Shown: one piece after another, positions 1 through 7,865 of the stretch
How positions within the stretch are numbered: position 1 is the stretch's first letter
Layout: the number at the start of each line of letters is the position of its first letter
DNA from: a virus
Virus record (IMG/VR): IMGVR_UViG_3300034101_000904
Location: 1 to 37,834 of that record
Strand: one strand, 5' to 3'
Length of the DNA stretch: 37,834 nt
Made by a program: the position numbers and the translations under genes
Notes under the pieces: model-generated
Told to the model about the DNA's origin: nothing
Database searches by the model: none
Seen by the model: the letters and a program-made list of their open reading frames with translations, nothing else

Positions 1-127
1 GCGTCGCTGGTGTTGAAGGCTAGCTTGACCGAGGGACGGTTGCCGGTAGCGCCAAAGATGTAGACCACTTGGCCCTTGGTGATCGCAACGCTCTCAGCGT
101 TCGTCACCGTAGCCGTCAGCGTTTCCT
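1..127. repeat. Window-end overlap, left copy
   Basis: Bases 1-127 equal 37,708-37,834 exactly. The length of 127 is a common assembler k-mer, so this probably shows a circular assembly and not a biological terminal repeat. Confidence 0.9.
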
Positions 128-911
128 GCGCCACGGTCGCATCGATGGTGATGCTACCGGGAGCGTTCGTGATCGTGATACCAGCGCCAGCGGTCAGCGT
201 GTTGTTCGTCCATTGACCATCCGTACCGATCAGAAGCTGACCGGCAGTCGGCGTCGCCGTCAGCTCTGCCAGCGTGCTGAACCCTGCGCCGCCGCCACCT
301 CCACGCGCAGCGGAAAGCGTCCAGACCGACGAGCTACGGCTCGGCTTCTCTCGGTTGTCGTTTACGTTACTGACAAACGAGTCGCCGTTGTAGGTGACGA
401 GATCGAGCTTCTGATACGTCTCGGTCGGGCTCCAGCGCCCGCGCGGGTTTAGCCCTCTCGGCTCGGCAAATTCCTTCCGGAGCTGATCGATCTCACCGGC
501 GCGCGGGAAGCGCGACAGTTCGTCAGTCACGATCTCCTTGACCTTGCCGGGAATCGTAGCCGCCGCCTCCGCAATCTTCTGTTCCGCCTGCGCGAGCAAC
601 TCGGCGTTCTTCGCGCGCTCGTTCATCAGCGCGGAATACTTCGCCGCCGCCGCAAGCTCCAGCGACTTGAGCATCTCGCTTACGCGCTCGGATACTTCTC
701 CGCGCAGCAGATCGACGCGCTCCTCTGTCTTTCGCGCAAAGAACTCTTCGAGCTCCTGCCGCAGCTCAGGTTCGACCGCCTCAAAGGTCTTCTCGATTTC
801 CGAGGTCAGGTGCTCCCGCAGTTGCGGAAGCTGCTCGACCAACTGCTTGAGCTCCGCGCGCTGAACGATCGCGAGCTCGATGAGGTTGTCGATCTGGGTC
901 TGAGTGTCCAT
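1..911 (-). CDS. Tail fibre, N-terminal part (continues at 37707)
   Basis: This is the first 303 or so residues of a 1,340-residue tail fibre; reading runs from the ATG at 909-911 to base 1 and continues, in frame, at base 37,707 once the 127-bp overlap is removed. Residues 1-150 are charged and helical with repeated Glu/Leu/Ala, probably a coiled-coil trimerisation and attachment stem. Residues about 152-199 (PRGRWSPTETYQKLDLVTYN, then a Trp) match the pattern of CBM5/12-like modules that are common in phage fibres. The leader reads TTAACCAACAA before ATG with no Shine-Dalgarno sequence. The gene starts 8 bp after the portal stop. The fibre role is inferred from modular composition and length; the attachment point on the virion is not visible. 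Confidence 0.85.
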   Translation of the reverse strand, partial: MDTQTQIDNLIELAIVQRAELKQLVEQLPQLREHLTSEIEKTFEAVEPELRQELEEFFARKTEERVDLLRGEVSERVSEMLKSLELAAAAKYSALMNERAKNAELLAQAEQKIAEAAATIPGKVKEIVTDELSRFPRAGEIDQLRKEFAEPRGLNPRGRWSPTETYQKLDLVTYNGDSFVSNVNDNREKPSRSSSVWTLSAARGGGGGAGFSTLAELTATPTAGQLLIGTDGQWTNNTLTAGAGITITNAPGSITIDATVAQETLTATVTNAESVAITKGQVVYIFGATGNRPSVKLAFNTSD

Positions 912-918
912 TTGTTGG

Positions 919-3327
919 TTAAGCCTTACCCTTCAGTTGCGTCTGACAAACTGCGTACCGCTGATCGGTATCGGCGTACTCAGCGGTCATCACCGCGTCG
1001 CCCATACAGCGCTGCACGAAGGCAGCTTCATCTTCGCCTACGTTCGGCGTCGGCATCACGAACTCCTTCTTGTCGGTCTTTCCCTCGGCAAACTTGACCA
1101 GAGGCTTATCGAGAACCGGCGCTGCCGCCTGCATCGCACGCTGGTTCCGGTGTTCGATTTCCATCCCGATCTTCCGCCGGTATTCTACAAGAGCGTCTAG
1201 CCAAGCATTCGGGCTGGCAGCTTCACCCTTGACGGCTACAGCGACAGGACTCGCCGAAGCGCGAGGCACAGGCTCCTGCGCGAACTTCGTCTTGGCGGAT
1301 AGCTCCCGTTCGTTCAGTCGCTCGACGATTGCGTTGGCCCAAGTTTGACCTGCATCGCCACCCCAGCCCATCCACGCCTGCCAGCCCTTGCCCTGCTGTG
1401 ACCACGTTTCGCCTTTCTTGTCGATTTCGTGCCGGTCGAAATATGCCTTCATCCGGCGCACCGTGTCCTCGCTGAGCGGCTTTCTGTTCTGCAGGTCGCG
1501 CGCGCGAGCAAGGCCGACCGAAGTCATACCGCGCTGGGACGGCGGCTTCGACTCACGAACGTCGAGCGCCCGCTTCGCGTTCGACGCCATCTCCTTTGTC
1601 GGGACGTAGGTATCGTCCGCGAAGTTTACCTCGACCGTCTGCGAGAGAGCGCCCTCTGCCGAAACCGGCTCCTCGGTCCCGACCGGAGCTGCCTCGGTGC
1701 TGCCTTCCGCCGGAACGGTCGCGGTCGGCGAGCCCTTGCCGGTAGTCGCATTGACCGCCTCGACGGCGTCGTTGGTAACCTCGGTGCCGAGCGCGGCGGC
1801 CATCGCGGGATTCGCGGGAAGCTGCTGCGTGACCATACGGATCGCGGTCTCGGGAATCCCGTAACGCTGCGCGAGTTCCTTGATGTACGCAGCCTCGGCG
1901 GCAATCTGCTCTAGCCGAGCGAACGCATCGGTTCCCTCCTGCGAGGCGATCTCTTGCAGGGACTTCGCGCCTTGGCGGTTCTCTGCCATATTGGCTGCGC
2001 TTTCGCGGCCAACGTCGATGGTCAGCTTGGGCGGGAATCTCCACTCGCCACGGGTAGCACGACGGAGCGCCTGCACCATCGTCTCGCTATTCTGAAGTGG
2101 AGGCGGCGGCAATTCCTGTCGGGCAATCGCGTCGAGCAGCACCGCGTTCTTGATCGGGTCGAGAACTTTGTCCTGCAGCACGCCCTGATGGCGATGGAAC
2201 ACGCGGTCAGCTGCGGCGAACTCTGCGCGCACGCTTGGCCCGGTGTAATCCTCGGTGCCGAAGAGGACGCCCTGCGGGATGCCGGTCCCGATGGAGATTT
2301 CGTGCATCAGGTGCGCGATGAATCCGGCGAAGGCATTCGAGGGACGCGACGGCATCACCTCGACCTTGTCCGCCGTCCCGAAGTACCGGATGGTCGCGAC
2401 TTGGCTGAACTCGTTCTGCTGCTCCTGACCGTTCGGCAGGACTTGGTTCGGAGGACCGGGCGTGAATAGGTTGCGAGGATTCGCGCTGCCTCGGTCAGAG
2501 AATACCAGCGCTGCCTGTTGGCTGGCGAACCGGACGCCCGCTTTCTCGGCTTCGAGAATCTCGTTGAGCATCCTGATCGTTCGCTCGGTGCAATGGAAGT
2601 CGGTGACGCCTCGCATTTGATCCGAACGGAAGGGATCAAAGTAATGGCAGAAGGAGGACGCCGGAATGTCCTCGGCTCCGAAGTACACGCCCTCTCGCGT
2701 GACCCGGTAAATGCGATACGCGACCGGGCGCCCGAAGTCATCGACGATGACGCCCTGATAATAGTTGTTCGACTCGCCTCCGATCTGGTTCGGGTTCCCG
2801 ATTCGGGTCGCCGGGATCATCTGAATCTTCAGACCCTCATCGAAGCGCCGGATGGCAAACCCGCAGTCTCCGTCGACCGGGCGCTCCTCGCACGCCAGCT
2901 GGATCAGCTTCCGAAAGCTGTGCCGCCCGCTGATGTCGCAATACTTGCACCAGTTGTGGAAGAACTCATTTACCTGCGCGTTGTAATCCTTGTCCCCGGT
3001 CGCCGCGCTGTATTCGGTCGGCGTTAGGAACTGACCGAACTTGCGCGAGATCGCCCGAGCCTGCGGCACGTTCTCCACTAGCTCACGCGCTTCCCACATC
3101 ATCACGATGCGAGAGCGCGTGGTCTGCGCCGACTCGCTCGGCTGTCCGTAGGTTCGCGGTGCGTAAATCCGATTTGTGACGCTGGCGTTGTACGAGAACA
3201 GTTCGCGCTGCACGCGCGCCTCCAGCCGCTTCAACGCATAGGTCGGCGCCACCGCTTCGAGCGCCCGCTCGTACCAAGGACGATTCGAGATGACTTGCGA
3301 GGCGTCAAAAGTCGGGAGGTTGCTCAT
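919..3327 (-). CDS. Portal protein, lambda family, with long C-terminal extension
   Basis: The dodecameric portal forms the head vertex through which DNA enters and leaves. Residues about 1-530 look like the lambda/GpB portal family: an N-terminal segment ending RELFSYNASVTNR, then repeated acidic and aromatic blocks and a region with HLMHEISIGTGIPQGVLFG. The family is usually near 500-560 residues, so this 802-residue protein carries about 250 extra residues. These include a Pro/Glu/Ala linker, a helical module near residues 575-690 (TSVGLARARDLQNRK, WGGDAGQTWAN) and a short C-terminal motif near 760-800 (MPTPNVGEDEAAF, RCMGDA, QRYAVCQ) that I know from other phage head proteins. The gpW-like gene ends 2 bp upstream and the ATG sits in TGACGATG, suggesting coupled translation. 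Confidence 0.9.
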   Translation of the reverse strand: MSNLPTFDASQVISNRPWYERALEAVAPTYALKRLEARVQRELFSYNASVTNRIYAPRTYGQPSESAQTTRSRIVMMWEARELVENVPQARAISRKFGQFLTPTEYSAATGDKDYNAQVNEFFHNWCKYCDISGRHSFRKLIQLACEERPVDGDCGFAIRRFDEGLKIQMIPATRIGNPNQIGGESNNYYQGVIVDDFGRPVAYRIYRVTREGVYFGAEDIPASSFCHYFDPFRSDQMRGVTDFHCTERTIRMLNEILEAEKAGVRFASQQAALVFSDRGSANPRNLFTPGPPNQVLPNGQEQQNEFSQVATIRYFGTADKVEVMPSRPSNAFAGFIAHLMHEISIGTGIPQGVLFGTEDYTGPSVRAEFAAADRVFHRHQGVLQDKVLDPIKNAVLLDAIARQELPPPPLQNSETMVQALRRATRGEWRFPPKLTIDVGRESAANMAENRQGAKSLQEIASQEGTDAFARLEQIAAEAAYIKELAQRYGIPETAIRMVTQQLPANPAMAAALGTEVTNDAVEAVNATTGKGSPTATVPAEGSTEAAPVGTEEPVSAEGALSQTVEVNFADDTYVPTKEMASNAKRALDVRESKPPSQRGMTSVGLARARDLQNRKPLSEDTVRRMKAYFDRHEIDKKGETWSQQGKGWQAWMGWGGDAGQTWANAIVERLNERELSAKTKFAQEPVPRASASPVAVAVKGEAASPNAWLDALVEYRRKIGMEIEHRNQRAMQAAAPVLDKPLVKFAEGKTDKKEFVMPTPNVGEDEAAFVQRCMGDAVMTAEYADTDQRYAVCQTQLKGKA

Positions 3328-3329
3328 CG

Positions 3330-3572
3330 TCAGAAGCCGTTGAAGCTGACGAACGAGGTCGTCGTAGTTATGCCGTTCGCGTCGTCGATGGCAGACTGGA
3401 GCTGCCCGAGCATCATATTCAGCTTGTCGAGGTCCGCTCGGTTGACGGACTTCCCGTTGAGGCTGTAGCTCTGATTCAGCAGGACGGCTTGGATCGCATC
3501 CAGCGTCTTTGTCTTCAGCGTGTTGAGCGTGCCAACATCAATGCCGAAGAAAGGATTAGACAGCGCGGCCAT
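3330..3572 (-). CDS. gpW-like head-tail joining protein
   Basis: An 80-residue protein lying between the large terminase and the portal, exactly where lambda carries W. It has a helix (about 17-32, LNTLKTKTLDAIQAVLL), a short hairpin region (QSYSLNGKSVNRAD) and a second helix (LDKLNMMLGQLQSAI), which is the two-helix and hairpin pattern of gpW. gpW binds the portal after DNA packaging and helps to close the head. The assignment rests on gene order and predicted architecture, not on a strong motif. A GGAGG lies 13 bases before the ATG, farther than usual for a Shine-Dalgarno sequence. Confidence 0.6.
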   Translation of the reverse strand: MAALSNPFFGIDVGTLNTLKTKTLDAIQAVLLNQSYSLNGKSVNRADLDKLNMMLGQLQSAIDDANGITTTTSFVSFNGF

Positions 3573-3606
3573 TTCAAAAAGCCGCCTCCGTCAAAAGCCA
3601 CTTTGA

Positions 3607-5403
3607 CTATTGGGCTACCTCTTTGGGCGGAACGTATTTGAAGACGTTAGCGATAGTCGCCATACAGAGCAGCATAGCGCTGGTATCGAGACCGTGATTG
3701 GGCGCGTTGTGCTTTACCTCGCGCCACTCCCAAACGCCCGACCTAACCTCGACTTTGGCTTCGCCTTTAAGGTGCTCTAGGTACAGCGGGTTGACATCGC
3801 TCGGGAGTTCCCACCGCAGATCGCCTTTGTTCTCTAGCGCGGTCTGAAGGACGTCCTTGAAGTAATCGCCGCTGAAGTTGTAGAAGTAGACGTCGCCTCC
3901 TCTGAAGTCGGATACGTGCGGCTCGGAGAACGGGAAGTTAATTACCTGTCCGCTGGCGTCATCGCGTAGCGCCCAAGTCCGTCGCCCGTAGCCACGCATC
4001 GAACGCCACCCGAACTCGGCTGAGTCGTGATCGACATCTGCGGGTCGGTAGCCTCTGTCCTGCGCCACGCATTGATCCGGAATCTTGTACCGCTTCTGGA
4101 GAAGCCGTAGCCCTGCGCGCGTATCGACGCGCCCGAAATACAACTGCCGGTAGTGCTGGCGCGGCTCGTTGGCGAAGGCTCCGATCTCGACCCACCAGTG
4201 ATCTAGCTGCCTGTCGATAGCCATCATCCGCAGTACCTCGTTCGGCATAGGCTGTCCCTTATCGTAGTCAGCTACCGAGTAATCTCCCTTCGGGACGAAA
4301 ACATTCAGCACGCGCCGCTCCATCAGCCACGGCTTTGCTTCGCGCTTAGTTCGGAACTCCTGCATCGAAGTCGTATCGCCGACTCGGATGGCGTGGTTAT
4401 GCGCCTCGCAAAACTCTTCGACAAGCAGCTTCATCGGTCGACTCACAAGCGCCTCGATTCGGAACGATACCAGTTCCCTCGGCGCGCGCGTATTCGTCGC
4501 GACGAATCTGCCGGTCTTCCGCCACTCGGCGCGCGTCCTTTCCTCGTCAGGCGATTCGTGCCCGCAGTGCGAACAGCGGAAGCGGCAAGTCTCGACGGCG
4601 CGCTGGATATCAAAGGTGTCGTCCTCGCGCTTCGCCGACTTATCCCACACGACGCCGCCGACGACGTCGCGGCCATCTCGCTTCAAAAACGAGATTTCGT
4701 GCAGCTTGTGGCACGCGGGACATTCGGCCATCCACTCGCGTTGGTCGCCGCTCCTGTAGGAAAGGTCTTCGACGTTACCCGTTTCCGCATCCATTACGGC
4801 TGCTTGCGAGACGTTGTACACCTTACTCCGTCCGACCTCCTCAAACTTCGATACGCGAGCGATTGCGTGACCGTAAACGTCCTGCCACTTCGGGAGCCAT
4901 ATCTCGTCGTTCACCTTGTACCGGATCGACTGAGACTGCTGCGTGCTGATATTCGCCGGATTAAGAGTTAGGAAGAACCCGCCGAAATAAATCTCGGTCT
5001 GCGTCCTCTGCGGTCCCATTTTTGGGAGTAGCCTCGCGACCGGCTTACAGCGTTCGAGGAGCGGGTTAAGCCGGGACTTACAATGTTTCTCGACCATTTC
5101 GTCTGTCTGCATCGTCCAAGAGATAGGACCGGCGTCGTTGCAGATAAGCCAAGGAATCCAGATGTCGGCGACCAAGGTTCCGCCGATCTGCACGGCTTTG
5201 CGGAAATGCACGCGCCGAATCAGCGGGTCTTGGAGCGCGTCAAAGATCGGCATCAGCCACGGCGTGATCTTCGCGTTAAACGGTCCGCTAGTCGCGTATG
5301 ACTCGGGAAGGACAATATGCCTCCGCGCCCACTCGTAAATCGGCGCGCGATCCGGTCTCGGGAAAACGAATCGGCGCCCGAGACGCGCCTCGACCTCACT
5401 CAT
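3607..5403 (-). CDS. Large terminase subunit, GpA family
   Basis: This motor protein cuts concatemeric DNA and drives it into the prohead. The 598-residue length suits the GpA family. The N-terminal ATPase has an atypical Walker A near residues 69-76 (KAVQIGGT, with Lys first and no GKT), as in lambda gpA, and a Walker B with Asp166-Glu167 (YKVNDEIW). A CPAC and a CSHCG pair about 50 residues apart form the zinc-binding insert typical of this family. The C-terminal nuclease region contains MMAIDRQLDHWWVEIGAF and AQDRGYRPADV, resembling the acidic metal-binding blocks. The start overlaps the end of the upstream small gene by 8 bp. Confidence 0.93.
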   Translation of the reverse strand: MSEVEARLGRRFVFPRPDRAPIYEWARRHIVLPESYATSGPFNAKITPWLMPIFDALQDPLIRRVHFRKAVQIGGTLVADIWIPWLICNDAGPISWTMQTDEMVEKHCKSRLNPLLERCKPVARLLPKMGPQRTQTEIYFGGFFLTLNPANISTQQSQSIRYKVNDEIWLPKWQDVYGHAIARVSKFEEVGRSKVYNVSQAAVMDAETGNVEDLSYRSGDQREWMAECPACHKLHEISFLKRDGRDVVGGVVWDKSAKREDDTFDIQRAVETCRFRCSHCGHESPDEERTRAEWRKTGRFVATNTRAPRELVSFRIEALVSRPMKLLVEEFCEAHNHAIRVGDTTSMQEFRTKREAKPWLMERRVLNVFVPKGDYSVADYDKGQPMPNEVLRMMAIDRQLDHWWVEIGAFANEPRQHYRQLYFGRVDTRAGLRLLQKRYKIPDQCVAQDRGYRPADVDHDSAEFGWRSMRGYGRRTWALRDDASGQVINFPFSEPHVSDFRGGDVYFYNFSGDYFKDVLQTALENKGDLRWELPSDVNPLYLEHLKGEAKVEVRSGVWEWREVKHNAPNHGLDTSAMLLCMATIANVFKYVPPKEVAQ

Positions 5404-5584
5404 TCGCGGGCTTCGGTTCCTTCTTCGGACGTCCTCCGAGCGCTCCGTTTTTCCTCGCGGCGAGCGTCTTCCGTTCGGACTTGACCGCGCCGCCTCGGCG
5501 CCCGAGCAGACGCGCGTACTGCGAGAGATCGACCGAAGGTGGCTCGGAGACAGGCGCTGCCTGTATGGTAGGTTCGGGATGCAT
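5396..5584 (-). CDS. Small basic protein next to the terminase
   Basis: A 62-residue protein with an N-terminal Pro-rich half and a basic C-terminal half (LLGRRGGAVKSERKTLAARK, then GALGGRPKK). Short proteins with GRRGG and GGRPKK blocks are common in phages and bacteria, but I know no proven function; DNA binding is plausible because of the Gly/Arg/Lys content. I chose the ATG at 5582-5584, just after the hairpin at 5597-5619, because the upstream extension of this frame would run through that hairpin and into the DUF932 gene. Its last 8 bp overlap the terminase start, which suggests coupled translation. Confidence 0.6.
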   Translation of the reverse strand: MHPEPTIQAAPVSEPPSVDLSQYARLLGRRGGAVKSERKTLAARKNGALGGRPKKEPKPANE

Positions 5585-5596
5585 AAGGGCTAAATG

Positions 5597-5619
5597 GAGC
5601 CCTCCCAGAAGGAGGGCTC
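5597..5619 (-). terminator. Hairpin after the DUF932 gene
   Basis: A perfect 9-bp stem GAGCCCTCC/GGAGGGCTC with a 5-base loop lies about 10 bases after the stop codon of the DUF932 gene. No T-tract follows on either strand, so a classical intrinsic terminator is uncertain; it may stop or attenuate transcription or protect a transcript end. The same stem, with the same flanks (AATG before, GAT after on the + strand), occurs at 19,249-19,268. Confidence 0.55.
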
Positions 5620-5628
5620 GATTAACCC

Positions 5629-6705
5629 TTAGGCGACCAGATTCAGCAGCTGACCGGCGCGCTTCTCTAAATCGATCCGCGCGTCGACGAAGTCGAAGTC
5701 CCGAGCATAGGCGGTGTAGCCCTGCACTAAATCCCAGAGCGTCCGACACTCTCCCTCCTCCTTAATCGCGCAGGCGATCGCTTCGCGAGTCTCCGCCTTC
5801 GTGAACTTGAACGGAGCCAGCAGCGTGTCGAGTTCGTCTCCGCTCGGGAGCAGCTTCTCGTTCGCGCGCTTGATGGTCGCCTCGTCGTTCGCGATAGACG
5901 CCTCAGCGTACTGCTGCAGCATCGGCGCAGCGTCGGAGTCGAAGCGCGCCGGACCGAACTTGGAGTGACGGATGACGAGCTTGTTAATATTCTGCGCGCC
6001 CCAGACGATATGATTGCCGCAGACCTCGTTGAAGAGGAACGTCATTAGCCCGAAGGTCTTCGAGCCGACTTCGCTGTTCCAGACGAAGAACCCGCGATTG
6101 AGCTTGGCGCGCCGTCCGACTTCGAGCCGGGAGCCGCCGTCGATCATAAACATAAACACATCGCGGTCGCTCGCGTAGAGACCGGACGGGACCGGCGCTC
6201 CGGTGTGACGGTCATAGGCAAGCGGGTTGTAGAACTTCCCGTTAGTCCGCTCGACGATCCGCCCGACGGCGTCGACGCAATCGGCGTCCCAGATTCGGCC
6301 ATAGGTCGGGCTCGTTACCGCCTGCAGGGTATTCGCGCGCTCGCCGCTTTGATCGGCGATAGTCATAAACTTGACCTCCTCGCGCGAGGCGCGGTCGATC
6401 CCGCTGTTAATGCAGCTGACGGCAAGATCGGTCGGCAGCTTGCGGAGGTAATTTGCGGGCGCGCCGATCAGCGAAGAGAACTGACCGAAGCTCCAGTGGC
6501 TCGGCTCGCAGGCGGCGATGCCGCTGTTAAGGATGATGCTGCCGTTGCGCTCCTCGGCGCGGATGCGGGTCAGCGGGAGGTCGACGGAGCGCGAGACCAT
6601 CCGGCGGTTGTGCACCGAGGTTCGGAGATCGGCCAGCGTCTTAAAGCGCTGGTCGGCGGGACGGGACGCCCATTGGGCGGAGGCTTGCATCAGGTTCGTG
6701 GTCAT
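5629..6705 (-). CDS. DUF932 family protein
   Basis: A 358-residue protein of the DUF932 type found widely in phages and plasmids, whose biochemical role I do not know. The family pattern is visible as LTRIRAEERNG, an early block with SPTYGRIWD near residue 130, RDVFMFMIDGG, GFFVWNSEVGSKTFG and VCGNHIVWGAQN. I chose the ATG at 6703-6705 (MTTNLMQAS) because it follows a C/A-rich leader (AAACCCAACAACC, then ACGACAACGACA) shared with neighbouring genes. No Shine-Dalgarno sequence is present. It is the largest gene in a run of small genes between the small and large terminase genes and is followed by a hairpin. Confidence 0.82.
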   Translation of the reverse strand: MTTNLMQASAQWASRPADQRFKTLADLRTSVHNRRMVSRSVDLPLTRIRAEERNGSIILNSGIAACEPSHWSFGQFSSLIGAPANYLRKLPTDLAVSCINSGIDRASREEVKFMTIADQSGERANTLQAVTSPTYGRIWDADCVDAVGRIVERTNGKFYNPLAYDRHTGAPVPSGLYASDRDVFMFMIDGGSRLEVGRRAKLNRGFFVWNSEVGSKTFGLMTFLFNEVCGNHIVWGAQNINKLVIRHSKFGPARFDSDAAPMLQQYAEASIANDEATIKRANEKLLPSGDELDTLLAPFKFTKAETREAIACAIKEEGECRTLWDLVQGYTAYARDFDFVDARIDLEKRAGQLLNLVA

Positions 6706-6742
6706 TGTCGTTGTCGTTTGGTTGTTGGGTTTCGCTAACAAA

Positions 6743-6988
6743 TTAGTATCCGTAGGCGTTCTTGCGCGCTTCCTTCTCGCTCTCCTGCCGGTCGGTCTGT
6801 TCCCAGAAGGCGTGATAGTCGTCGAGGTTCGCGATCTTGTTGGCGCGATACCATTCGATGTCCTCGGCTTCGTTCGTCCAGAAGCTCCAGCGCTGCGCCT
6901 CGGCTTCGGCGTTCAGCCGCGCGTTCTTCAACTTCACGTAGGCGAGGACGTTCGCCTCGGACTTGGTCAGGTTCTCGTTGGTGGTCAT
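6743..6988 (-). CDS. Hypothetical protein, charged and helical
   Basis: An 81-residue protein beginning MTTNENLTKSEANVLAYVK. It is rich in Glu, Ala, Asn and aromatic residues and looks mostly helical. I do not recognise a family. The start at 6986-6988 is chosen because it follows the leader AAACCCAAAAACC plus AACGACA, nearly the same as that of the DUF932 gene, and because both proteins begin MTTN, so the leader and first codons seem duplicated. Its stop lies 37 bp before the next ATG. Confidence 0.65.
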   Translation of the reverse strand: MTTNENLTKSEANVLAYVKLKNARLNAEAEAQRWSFWTNEAEDIEWYRANKIANLDDYHAFWEQTDRQESEKEARKNAYGY

Positions 6989-7025
6989 TGTCGTTGGTTT
7001 TTGGGTTTGGATTTTTCTCGGACGT

Positions 7026-7247
7026 TTAGAAGTTGCCACGATAGGCGCGGCGGCTGTCACCGCGCATCTGCTGGTAATCGTCGTAAGCCATCGCGAGCGT
7101 CTGCTTCTGGAGGTTCTCGCCGAGCTTGCCCTTCGTGAGATAGAAGCTCGGTCGGTAGTTGCCTTCGGCATTGAGCAGCGCGACGAAGTTCGGGAACATC
7201 GTCAGCTTGCGGGTGATGTTGTCGAGGTGGTTGGCGTTGGTGTTCAT
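7026..7247 (-). CDS. Hypothetical protein
   Basis: A 73-residue protein starting MNTNANHLDNITRKL, with a hydrophobic-aromatic middle (MFPNFVALL) and a polar, basic end (RGDSRRAYRGNF). I do not recognise it. The ATG follows ACAACCCAAAAAACC plus AACG, another copy of the C/A-rich leader with no Shine-Dalgarno sequence. It belongs to the cluster of separately led small genes between 5,629 and 7,763. Confidence 0.65.
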   Translation of the reverse strand: MNTNANHLDNITRKLTMFPNFVALLNAEGNYRPSFYLTKGKLGENLQKQTLAMAYDDYQQMRGDSRRAYRGNF

Positions 7248-7286
7248 CGTTGGTTTTTTGGGTTGTCGGACTAACTTAGGAGAGGA

Positions 7287-7301
7287 GAACCGAAGCGGTT
7301 C
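7287..7301 (-). other. Small hairpin between two small genes
   Basis: A 6-bp stem GAACCG/CGGTTC with a 3-base loop lies in the 85-bp gap between the genes ending at 7,333 and starting at 7,247. No T-tract follows, so it may be an RNA stability element or chance. Confidence 0.3.
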
Positions 7302-7332
7302 GGAGTGTCGAGATGTATTTTGCGGAATCTTG

Positions 7333-7590
7333 TTAGCGCTTGAAGAGGTGAATCATCTCGCCGCGTCCGCAGGCGGTAGAGCCGACCAACTCGCTGGTCA
7401 GCGGCATCTGGTACATAGCCCGAAGGGCGGCGAGCGCGGCTGAATGATTTTCCTTCGTCGAGAGTTCGTAATTGTAGGAGATCGTGGCGGGACGTCCGCA
7501 TTGACCGGCTTCTCCAACGACGGCGGCTTTAAGCGCCGTGCCTCGGGTGTCGGTAGCGGGAATGAGCTTGGTCTTGATGGCGAAGAACAT
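7333..7590 (-). CDS. Conserved phage hypothetical protein
   Basis: An 85-residue protein beginning MFFAIKTKLIPATDTRGTAL. The opening (AIKTK, TDTRGTALKA), a later SYNYELSTKENHSAALAAL block and its length resemble a small conserved protein seen in many phage and plasmid genomes; no function is known to me. The ATG at 7588-7590 follows TTAGCCAACCCAATCACGACA, a copy of the leader motif. The longer upstream reading in the same frame would overlap the previous gene and lacks support. Confidence 0.7.
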   Translation of the reverse strand: MFFAIKTKLIPATDTRGTALKAAVVGEAGQCGRPATISYNYELSTKENHSAALAALRAMYQMPLTSELVGSTACGRGEMIHLFKR

Positions 7591-7613
7591 TGTCGTGATT
7601 GGGTTGGCTAAGG

Positions 7614-7763
7614 TTAAAGCTTCTTGGAGGTCTGCTTCCGGAGGGACTCCTCGATGCGGTACCACTTGAGGAGGTACTCCGCGCGGCTCATCGCGCCGTG
7701 CGCGACGAGGTTGAAGTCGGACCGCTTCTTGCTTCGAAGGGCGGGAGGGAGGATGTTTTTCAT
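7614..7763 (-). CDS. Hypothetical small basic protein
   Basis: A 49-residue Lys/Arg-rich protein, MKNILPPALRSKKRSDFNLV and onward. I do not recognise it. The ATG at 7761-7763 is preceded by AATCGCACG, resembling the end of the leaders of the neighbouring genes; an in-frame ATG at 7,802 would add 13 residues and cannot be excluded. It is the first gene after the regulatory-looking motif at 7,846-7,862. Confidence 0.5.
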   Translation of the reverse strand: MKNILPPALRSKKRSDFNLVAHGAMSRAEYLLKWYRIEESLRKQTSKKL

Positions 7764-7845
7764 CGTGCGATTACCAAAACCTAACCGCTCCGGATAAGCC
7801 ATATGAATGCAGGCTTTCGTCTCCTGCGATTCGCTTCCTGCTACC

Positions 7846-7862
7846 TCCCAGCTACTTACGAA
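7846..7862 (-). promoter_or_regulatory. Repeated intergenic motif, copy 1
   Basis: On the minus strand this reads TTCGTAAGTAGCTGGGA, just after the stop of the small nuclease gene and before the run of leader-type small genes. A second copy, TTCGTAAGTCGTTGGGA, lies at 19,784-19,800 before the early operon; 15 of 17 positions are the same. Its position at the head of two gene blocks suggests a promoter or operator, but I see no convincing standard -35/-10 pair. Confidence 0.4.
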
Positions 7863-7865
7863 CCA

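Noticed and set aside
1-127. Biological direct terminal repeat
   Set aside because: 127 bp is a usual assembler k-mer length and the join falls in the middle of a gene without special sequence; a packaging end is not shown.
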